DNA of 9,360 nucleotides from positions 1-9,360 of the forward strand of contig CALELW010000180.1 in the NCBI GenBank assembly GCA_937902905.1, written 5' to 3'. Positions within the stretch are counted from its first letter, which is position 1, and each line of letters begins with the position of its first letter. A model generated the notes under the pieces. The model made no database searches, was not told the origin of the DNA, and was given only the letters and a program-made list of their open reading frames with translations. This document shows, piece by piece, positions 1 to 5,517 of this stretch. Made by a program: the position numbers and the translations under genes. Origin of the DNA: an uncultured Clostridium sp. (GTDB taxonomy: Bacteria; Bacillota; Clostridia; Lachnospirales; Lachnospiraceae).

Positions 1-980
1 TTTTTTTTCTTCCCCCCCGCCGTCCCGGACGGCGAGCCGCCGATAAACATTAAAAGACAGCACACAAGGGCAGTCGCCTTATTTAACCCGGACTGTGAAA
101 TCGTGTAAAATCCCGCCGTTCTAGTCGTCACGGACTGGAAAAAGGCTGCCTGGATTTTTTCAAAAAGGGTCAAAGAACCAAGCGTTGCGGGGTTTTGATA
201 TTCGAGAATAAACACCAAAAGGGCACCGAGACCAATCAAAAGAGCCGACATAAAAAGCACCAGTTTTGCATTTAACGATAAATAATGCAAAGACTCCCTT
301 CTAGTCCGGCATTTTCGTTTTCTCTGTTTCATAACATCCAATATATTCCACCAGACCGGGAAACCAAGTCCTCCTAAAATAATCAGCCCCATCGTTGTAA
401 TATTCACAACCGGATTTCCGACATAACGGCTCAAACTATCCGGTCCAATTACATCCATCCCGGCATTGCAAAATGCAGATACGGCATTAAAAATGGAATA
501 CCAGATTCCCTTCCAGCCATAATCCGGAATAAACACCGTCATATAAAGAAGGGCACCCACCGCCTCTACGACAAGGGTCCCCTTCACAATTTTTTTCACC
601 AAAACAACAAGTCCCTGAATGGTGTCAAGGTTATATGCATCCTGAATCAAAAGTCTTTCTTTCATACCAATCCGGCGGCGCAGAATCAGCATAAACATCG
701 TAGTAAACGTAATCACACCTAAGCCGCCAACCTGCGCCAAAAGTGCAATTATAACCTGCCCGAACAGACTCCAGTGTGCGTATGTCGGCACCGTCACAAG
801 ACCGGTCACACATACCGATGTGGTCGATGTAAACAGCGCATCTACAATTCCGGTTGCTTTTCCTGTTTTTGAAGAAAGCGGAAGCATCAAAAGAAATGTT
901 CCAATTACAATGGCAGCAAAAAATCCAACTGCTAAAATTCTCGTCGTTGTAAATTCTTTTTTTCTGCCAAAACGCTTCAT
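1..980 (-). CDS. ktrB: TrkH/KtrB family potassium uptake channel subunit (partial, C-terminus beyond window)
   Basis: This is the membrane-embedded K+-translocating subunit of a Trk/Ktr system, which normally works with a cytoplasmic nucleotide-binding KtrA/TrkA subunit not seen here. The 326 visible residues are strongly hydrophobic. They carry the four pore-loop signatures of the family in order: TTSVCVTGL at about 53-61, SAFCNAGMD at 168-176, TTRTAGF at 285-291 and GGSPSGTAGG at 314-323. The short N-terminus, with the first transmembrane helix at about residue 14, favours the KtrB type over the longer E. coli TrkH type; this subfamily call is an inference. The ATG at 980 overlaps the TAA of the upstream diguanylate cyclase gene by one base (TAATG), with a modest GGGAAG site about nine bases before it, so translational coupling is likely. 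The gene is cut at the left edge; by family length roughly the last 120 residues are missing. The last visible residues read GGKKK where the family has GGIK, next to long homopolymers. Confidence 0.9.
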   Translation of the reverse strand, partial: MKRFGRKKEFTTTRILAVGFFAAIVIGTFLLMLPLSSKTGKATGIVDALFTSTTSVCVTGLVTVPTYAHWSLFGQVIIALLAQVGGLGVITFTTMFMLILRRRIGMKERLLIQDAYNLDTIQGLVVLVKKIVKGTLVVEAVGALLYMTVFIPDYGWKGIWYSIFNAVSAFCNAGMDVIGPDSLSRYVGNPVVNITTMGLIILGGLGFPVWWNILDVMKQRKRKCRTRRESLHYLSLNAKLVLFMSALLIGLGALLVFILEYQNPATLGSLTLFEKIQAAFFQSVTTRTAGFYTISQSGLNKATALVCCLLMFIGGSPSGTAGGKKK

Positions 981-2113
981 TAATGAATCACTTCCCTTTC
1001 TTTATGGACATAATGCAGTACATATTTTCCTCTGCCGCGTGTCTTTGCCTTATAAAGCGAATCATCCGCCTGTGTATACATCTGCTCAAACGAAACCGGA
1101 ACTTTTCCTGCCACCGCAGCTCCGATACTGCAAGTCATATTGATATTTCCATTTTCATTCGATATTGCTTTAATTTCGTGCTGAATGCGGGAGCATTTTC
1201 CCGCCAGCCAGTCCTCACTCTTTAAGTTTCTGACATAAACCATAAACTCATCCCCGCCGACACGTCCAATGATATCCGAGCCACGGAAAATACTTGTCAA
1301 AAATTCCGCAACATTTTCCAAAAACATATCGCCGACAAGTTTACCAAGTTCATCATTCATGCGCTTCATATTATCAATATCAATCAAAAGCAGCGCACAT
1401 TCATGCGTTTCGTCCCTTGCATTTAACGTGTCACGCAGAGAATTTTCAAATGAAAACTTATTCAAAATACCTGTAACCGGGTCAACCATACAGCGTCTCT
1501 GATACTCACGCTTTGCATTATTATCGCGGATTCGAAGCTGCACAATCGTAAGTGTCATCATATAACCGAGTACCAGACCAATAATCGAAGTAAACACATC
1601 CGACTGGGCAATACGTGGGACTTTATACCAGAGAGTCAAAATTGAATAAATCAAATCAACCCCCGCCATTAACGGTATAATTAAACGAAAACGAAGAATA
1701 AACACCGTTGGTGTCACAATCAGCAAAAGCGGCACAAAACTGGCTGGTACATTGCGGAATGGGAAAATATCAATCCATGAAGTTATAATAAACATTCCCA
1801 ATATAAACAATGTGCAAATTGCATTTGCTACACGATAGCTAATCTTTGGTCTTGAAGCATAAAAAATTGAAATTGCTGCTGTCAAAACAACAAATCCAAA
1901 CAACACATAATACGGTAATGAAACAGTCCAATCACGAATTAAAAATGGAGTAAAGATAAAAGCAAACAAAATAAATGGCACCAAAAAAATAGTAATCTTC
2001 TTTAACATTCTTATATTCTGTCTGCCACTTTCTTCCTGCGAATCCAAAAAGAACTGTCTACGCTCACGGTTATATCGGTTAAAAAGTTCCGAATACAATT
2101 TCGTACGTGTCAT
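980..2113 (-). CDS. Membrane-anchored diguanylate cyclase (GGDEF domain)
   Basis: Likely makes the second messenger cyclic di-GMP from two GTP at the inner face of the membrane. The 377-residue protein starts with a charged cytoplasmic segment (1-36). About six predicted transmembrane helices follow (roughly 38-58, 66-86, 94-111, 125-143, 146-163, 174-193) without a recognisable sensor domain. A GGDEF domain begins at DPVTGILNKF (211-220). The active-site loop is intact (GGDEF, 286-290). An RxxD inhibitory site (RGSD, 277-280) lies five residues upstream, so product inhibition is expected. I chose the ATG at 2113: AAGGAG lies eight bases upstream, and the only earlier in-frame start is a TTG at 2137 inside the prfA stop. 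The gene follows prfA by 20 bases and overlaps ktrB by one base, so it is co-transcribed with both. The signal sensed by the membrane part is unknown. No EAL domain is present, so a phosphodiesterase role is unlikely. Confidence 0.92.
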   Translation of the reverse strand: MTRTKLYSELFNRYNRERRQFFLDSQEESGRQNIRMLKKITIFLVPFILFAFIFTPFLIRDWTVSLPYYVLFGFVVLTAAISIFYASRPKISYRVANAICTLFILGMFIITSWIDIFPFRNVPASFVPLLLIVTPTVFILRFRLIIPLMAGVDLIYSILTLWYKVPRIAQSDVFTSIIGLVLGYMMTLTIVQLRIRDNNAKREYQRRCMVDPVTGILNKFSFENSLRDTLNARDETHECALLLIDIDNMKRMNDELGKLVGDMFLENVAEFLTSIFRGSDIIGRVGGDEFMVYVRNLKSEDWLAGKCSRIQHEIKAISNENGNINMTCSIGAAVAGKVPVSFEQMYTQADDSLYKAKTRGRGKYVLHYVHKEREVIH

Positions 2114-2121
2114 AATCCCCT

Positions 2122-2127
2122 CTCCTT
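2122..2127 (-). promoter_or_regulatory. Ribosome binding site deciding the GGDEF gene start
   Basis: AAGGAG on the minus strand, eight bases before the ATG at 2113. It excludes the alternative TTG start at 2137, which lies upstream of this site. Confidence 0.8.
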
Positions 2128-2133
2128 TTTCAC

Positions 2134-3207
2134 TCAATTCTGATTCATCTTTGCCAACTTCGCTGCCTGATCCGCAGCAATCAAACTGTCAATAACTTCA
2201 TTCAAATCCCCATTGATAATCGAATCCAGCTTGTGAAGCGTAAGTTTAATTCGGTGATCCGTTACCCTTCCCTGTGGATAATTGTAGGTACGGATTTTCT
2301 CCGAGCGGTCTCCGGTACCAATCTGGCTTCTTCTCTCCTCCGCTTCCGCATCGTGTGCTTTAGCGCGCTCTAGTTCATACAATCTCGCACGAAGCACCTT
2401 CAGTGCCTTATCCTTATTTTTCAACTGTGATTTTTCATCCTGACATGAAATAACGATGCCGGTCGGAATATGAGTTAAACGCACCGCAGAGTCTGTCGTA
2501 TTGACACACTGTCCACCATTTCCGGACGCACGGAACACGTCAAATTTACAATCATTCATGTCCAGTTCTACTTCCACTTCTTCTACTTCTGGCATAATTG
2601 CCACAGTAGCCGTCGATGTGTGGATTCGTCCACCGGACTCCGTTGCCGGGATTCGCTGCACACGATGTACTCCGCTTTCATATTTCAGTTTGGAATATGC
2701 ACCGGTTCCGTTAATCATAAAAACAATTTCCTTAAATCCACCGATACCATTTTCATTTGAGTTCATTGTATCCACTTTCCAATGGTTTGCCTCAGCAAAT
2801 TTACAGTACATACGGTACAAATCGGCAGCAAACAACGCAGCCTCATCGCCACCGGCACCGGCACGAATTTCTACAATTACGTTTTTATCATCATTCGGGT
2901 CCTTTGGCAGAAGTAGAATACGAAGTTCATTCTCAATATCGTCAATTTTGCTTTTGCACTCATTGAGTTCCTCTTTTGCGAGTTCTCTCATTTCCTCGTC
3001 AGTTTCCTCTTCGAGCATCGCCAAACTATCTTCAATCCCCGCTTTTGTCTCTTTATATTCGCGGTATTTTTCCACAATCGGCTCCAAATCTGACTGTTCT
3101 TTCATCAGTTTCTGATATCTCGATGCGTCATTTAACACCTCCGGCTCACTTAATTCTTTGAGCACTTCATCATAACGAAACAAAATATCTTCTAATTTGT
3201 CAAACAT
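2134..3207 (-). CDS. prfA: Peptide chain release factor 1
   Basis: RF1 recognises UAA and UAG in the ribosomal A site and triggers peptide release. The protein has 357 residues, close to the 360 of E. coli RF1. In order it shows a charged coiled-coil domain 1 (about 1-100), the RAGAGGDEAALFA segment (115-127), the PAT anticodon-like tripeptide that specifies RF1 rather than RF2 (187-189, within RIPATESGGRIHTS), and the catalytic GGQ loop (231-233, within GNGGQCVNTTDSAVR). No programmed frameshift is present, as expected for RF1. The ATG at 3207 is chosen because a perfect AGGAGG lies six bases upstream and MFDKLEDILFRYDEVLKEL matches family N-termini; the longer reading from a GTG at 3267 would run into prmC. 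It lies ten bases after the prmC stop, and PrmC methylates the GGQ glutamine of this factor. Position 234 is Cys, where many RF1 proteins have His. Confidence 0.97.
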   Translation of the reverse strand: MFDKLEDILFRYDEVLKELSEPEVLNDASRYQKLMKEQSDLEPIVEKYREYKETKAGIEDSLAMLEEETDEEMRELAKEELNECKSKIDDIENELRILLLPKDPNDDKNVIVEIRAGAGGDEAALFAADLYRMYCKFAEANHWKVDTMNSNENGIGGFKEIVFMINGTGAYSKLKYESGVHRVQRIPATESGGRIHTSTATVAIMPEVEEVEVELDMNDCKFDVFRASGNGGQCVNTTDSAVRLTHIPTGIVISCQDEKSQLKNKDKALKVLRARLYELERAKAHDAEAEERRSQIGTGDRSEKIRTYNYPQGRVTDHRIKLTLHKLDSIINGDLNEVIDSLIAADQAAKLAKMNQN

Positions 3208-3213
3208 ATGCTT

Positions 3214-3219
3214 CCTCCT
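3214..3219 (-). promoter_or_regulatory. Ribosome binding site of prfA overlapping the prmC stop
   Basis: Consensus AGGAGG six bases before the ATG at 3207. It shares bases with the TAG stop codon of prmC (3218-3220), so ribosomes terminating prmC sit on the prfA initiation site, which favours translational coupling. Confidence 0.85.
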
Positions 3220-4057
3220 AACGAACCATTTCCGTCTGTAAACCAAACACAATCCGGTTTCGTCCACAGTAATCTTTTTTTATTGTAATTTCTTTGAACC
3301 CTGCCGCTTCCATCAGTCCGCTTACCACCTCTGCCTGTTCGCAGCCAATTTCAAAGAACAAATAACCGTTTTTCTTTAAATGTTTTGGCGCTTCTTTTAT
3401 AATACGCCGGTAAAAGAAAAGGCCATCCGCACTGCCATCTAAGGCAAGTCTTGGCTCATAATCCCTTACCTCCGGCATCAGCGTCAAAATCTCATCACTT
3501 TCAATATATGGCGGATTCGATACAATTACATCAAATATACCTTCGATGTCCGCAAATAAGTCACTTAAAATACAAGTGACATCCACTTGATTTCTCCCCG
3601 CATTTTCCTTCGCCGTAAAAAGTGCCCTCTCCGAAACATCCGAAAGTGTTACACTCTTACAGTTACCAAGTTTCCCCAGACTAATTCCAATGCATCCAGA
3701 ACCCGTACACAAATCCAGTACATCTGCTCCTTCACATTTTTTCAGAACTTCCTCTACCAGACACTCGGTATCCTGCCTCGGTATCAGGACATTTTCATTG
3801 ACCGAAAACGGAAGTCCCATAAACTCCGTTTCGCCTAACAGATATTCAAGTGGAATCCGCTCGCATCGTTTCGCAATCAGTGCAAGAAAACGCTCCGTTT
3901 TCTCGCTTTCTGCCTCCAACTCCTGATTTAAAAAGAAACCGCTTTTTGAAGTTTCAAAACAATCCGAAAATAAATACCACGCATTTAATTTTGCCTCCGG
4001 TACACCTTTTTCCGATAATCGTTTTTCGCCTTCGCTTAAAAGTTCCTGCCACGTCAT
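3218..4057 (-). CDS. prmC: Release factor glutamine N5-methyltransferase
   Basis: Transfers a methyl group from S-adenosylmethionine to the glutamine of the GGQ motif in RF1 and RF2, raising termination efficiency. The 279 residues fit the family. An N-terminal helical substrate-binding domain (about 1-85) is followed by the conserved IPRQDTE segment (92-98). A Rossmann-type methyltransferase fold has motif I DLCTGSGCIG (115-124) and the diagnostic NPPY (181-184) that holds the target glutamine amide. The ATG at 4057 overlaps the TGA of the DUF1385 gene in an ATGA arrangement, with AAGGAA about eight bases upstream. Its substrate gene prfA follows after ten bases, a very common pairing. The NPPY motif with the PrmC-type N-terminus rules out a general DNA or rRNA methyltransferase. 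Confidence 0.96.
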   Translation of the reverse strand: MTWQELLSEGEKRLSEKGVPEAKLNAWYLFSDCFETSKSGFFLNQELEAESEKTERFLALIAKRCERIPLEYLLGETEFMGLPFSVNENVLIPRQDTECLVEEVLKKCEGADVLDLCTGSGCIGISLGKLGNCKSVTLSDVSERALFTAKENAGRNQVDVTCILSDLFADIEGIFDVIVSNPPYIESDEILTLMPEVRDYEPRLALDGSADGLFFYRRIIKEAPKHLKKNGYLFFEIGCEQAEVVSGLMEAAGFKEITIKKDYCGRNRIVFGLQTEMVR

Positions 4058-5130
4058 GCGTCTGATTCCTTCTTTTCTTCACCCGATGGTTCCGGTGCTT
4101 CAAAATAACGGTCAAGAGCATTCAAAATTTCATCTTCCTCTTCGTCATCCTCATCATCAATGCTGAGAATCTCGATTTCTTCCTCAACCTTTTCCTCAAC
4201 CTCTTCCACCGGTTTCTCTTCGGTTTCTGTTTTTTCTTCCTCAAGAAAAGCTTTCCAGTCAAACACCGCTTCCACTGCCGCAATTGCCACTTCAATCATC
4301 GAGTCATCCGGCTCTTTCGTCGTAAGGCTCTGCAGCATAAGTCCCGGTTTGCTGAGCACATTAATAACTTTATTATCATGCTCTCCCGCATAGCGGATAA
4401 ACTCATAGGACAAGCCGGCAATAACCGGAATCAGTAAAATACGCAGCACCATACGAAGCCACACATTTCCTACTACAATAAACATGAAAAACAAAATACT
4501 GACAAACATAACAATTAAAAGGAAACTTGTTCCACAGCGTTTATGAACCGTCGTCTGCATACGAACATTTTCCACCGTTAATTCTTTGCCATTTTCCACG
4601 CAGTTAATCGATTTATGCTCCGCCCCGTGATACATAAACACACGCTTAATATCTTCCATACAAGAAATCAGTTTCACATAAGCAACAAAAAGAGCTACAC
4701 GAATGACACCCTCAATCAATCCCCGCAGTTGAGGAGAAGGCACCGGGCGTTTCAACGCTTCGGAAATGAGAAATGGAACAATTACAAAAATTCCAACCGC
4801 CAGCACAATGGCAAGCAGCATAACAAGTCCCATAACGAGACTTTCTTTTTTCTCATTTTTTTCTTTCGCCTCTTTTTCCTCCTCTTCCTCAAAAAAAGAA
4901 GCAGAATAATTCAATGTTTTCATTCCCGTCGACAAAGACTCAGCAAATATCACCATTCCACGGATAATCGGCAGAGACGCTATTTTATACTTATCGCGAA
5001 TACTCGATGTTGCTTTTTTCGTCACTTCAATTTCACCATCCGGCTTACGGACTGCTACCGAATATTCTTTTTCATGTTTCATCATCACGCCTTCGATGAC
5101 TGCCTGACCGCCAAGCTTTGAATACCTCAT
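4054..5130 (-). CDS. DUF1385 (YqhQ-like) integral membrane protein with acidic C-terminal tail
   Basis: Membrane protein of the DUF1385 family, whose biochemical role is, as far as I know, unsettled. The 358-residue product opens with the family signature GGQAVIEGVMM (7-17). It has about four hydrophobic helices (roughly 99-122, 137-157, 202-222, 226-246), the conserved HGAEHKS (168-174) and the PGLMLQ to LTTKEPDDSMIEVAI block (262-284). The His/Glu cluster suggests metal or catalytic chemistry, but that is inference. Two features look lineage-specific: a Glu/Lys run at 81-96 before the first helix, and a highly acidic C-terminal tail (296-358). I chose the ATG at 5130, with AAGGAG seven bases upstream. 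A longer GTG reading to 5190 would start beyond the terminator that follows rpmE. It is the first gene of the operon with prmC, prfA, the GGDEF gene and ktrB, and overlaps prmC by four bases. No promoter is evident in the 72 bases before it. Confidence 0.9.
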   Translation of the reverse strand: MRYSKLGGQAVIEGVMMKHEKEYSVAVRKPDGEIEVTKKATSSIRDKYKIASLPIIRGMVIFAESLSTGMKTLNYSASFFEEEEEKEAKEKNEKKESLVMGLVMLLAIVLAVGIFVIVPFLISEALKRPVPSPQLRGLIEGVIRVALFVAYVKLISCMEDIKRVFMYHGAEHKSINCVENGKELTVENVRMQTTVHKRCGTSFLLIVMFVSILFFMFIVVGNVWLRMVLRILLIPVIAGLSYEFIRYAGEHDNKVINVLSKPGLMLQSLTTKEPDDSMIEVAIAAVEAVFDWKAFLEEEKTETEEKPVEEVEEKVEEEIEILSIDDEDDEEEDEILNALDRYFEAPEPSGEEKKESDA

Positions 5131-5137
5131 GAATACT

Positions 5138-5143
5138 CTCCTT
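5138..5143 (-). promoter_or_regulatory. Ribosome binding site deciding the DUF1385 start
   Basis: AAGGAG seven bases before the ATG at 5130. The family signature begins six residues later, so this short start is well supported. Confidence 0.8.
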
Positions 5144-5157
5144 TCACTTAAATATGG

Positions 5158-5188
5158 AAAAAAGGGCAGAGTCACGCCGACTCTGCCC
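5158..5188 (-). terminator. Intrinsic terminator after rpmE
   Basis: On the minus strand a perfect 10-base-pair stem (GGGCAGAGTC with GACTCTGCCC, arms at 5179-5188 and 5164-5173) encloses a five-base loop and is followed at once by six T (5158-5163). It begins 15 bases after the rpmE stop. This is a textbook Rho-independent terminator pointing towards DUF1385. Because no promoter is evident between it and the DUF1385 ATG at 5130, it may act as a partial terminator that sets the rpmE to downstream-operon ratio (inference). Confidence 0.93.
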
Positions 5189-5202
5189 ACATTCTCAATC
5201 CA

Positions 5203-5403
5203 CTATTTCAAGCCATACTTACGATTGAACTTATCGATTGCACCACGAGCTGCTACCGACTTCTGCTGTCCGGTATAGAATGGATGGCACTTAGAACAAA
5301 CTTCAACGTGAATCTCTTCTTTTGTTGAGCCTGTCTCAAACGTATTACCACAGTTGCAAATCACTTTAGCCTGGTAATATTCCGGATGAATTCCCTCTCT
5401 CAT
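5203..5403 (-). CDS. rpmE: 50S ribosomal protein L31 (zinc-binding type)
   Basis: L31 bridges the large subunit to the small-subunit head. The 66-residue product starts MREGIHPEYY, matching the usual L31 N-terminus. It has four cysteines in a CxC plus CxxC pattern (C16, C18, C36, C39), which marks the zinc-containing form, followed by HPFYTGQQK (40-48) and a basic end. I chose the ATG at 5403 over the in-frame ATG at 5409: GAGGTGA lies seven bases before 5403 but only one base before 5409. The gene is monocistronic or nearly so, with its own consensus promoter 75 to 103 bases upstream and an intrinsic terminator 15 bases after the stop. In many Firmicutes zinc-type L31 has a zinc-free paralogue; none is in this window. 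Confidence 0.97.
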   Translation of the reverse strand: MREGIHPEYYQAKVICNCGNTFETGSTKEEIHVEVCSKCHPFYTGQQKSVAARGAIDKFNRKYGLK

Positions 5404-5410
5404 GTTCATT

Positions 5411-5417
5411 TCACCTC
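5411..5417 (-). promoter_or_regulatory. Ribosome binding site deciding the rpmE start
   Basis: GAGGTGA on the minus strand, seven bases before the ATG at 5403. It is too close (one base) to serve the ATG at 5409, so L31 is read as 66 rather than 68 residues. Confidence 0.85.
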
Positions 5418-5430
5418 ACTACTTGTATTT

Positions 5431-5448
5431 TCCTTATATATAAAAGGA
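5431..5448 (-). other. Small AT-rich inverted repeat in the rpmE leader
   Basis: The leader between the rpmE promoter and start holds TCCTT and AAGGA flanking eight A/T bases. It could form a weak hairpin upstream of the ribosome binding site. L31 leaders are autoregulatory in some bacteria, but this stem is short and the role is a guess. Confidence 0.3.
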
Positions 5449-5477
5449 TAATTGTCTTGCTCAAAAACTGCTCGCTT

Positions 5478-5506
5478 ATTATATCATGTTACACCTTTGA
5501 TTGCAA
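5478..5506 (-). promoter_or_regulatory. Sigma-A promoter of rpmE
   Basis: TTGCAA (5501-5506) and a perfect TATAAT (minus strand, 5478-5483) are separated by exactly 17 bases. Initiation is expected near 5471, giving a leader of about 67 nt. The -35 box starts 12 bases after the rho stop codon, and no intrinsic terminator separates rho from it. Confidence 0.88.
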
Positions 5507-5517
5507 GCACTTTTTAC

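Noticed and set aside
820..1143. Plus-strand open frame across the ktrB/GGDEF junction
   Set aside because: It crosses two confident minus-strand genes and has no recognisable protein features.
2501..3115. Long plus-strand open frame of 204 residues opposite prfA
   Set aside because: It is Ser-rich antisense of the well-supported prfA coding sequence, without recognised motifs or initiation signals.
4615..5121. Plus-strand open frame of 168 residues opposite the DUF1385 gene
   Set aside because: Composition (Phe, Arg, His runs) mirrors the acidic and hydrophobic codons of the opposite gene. No independent support.
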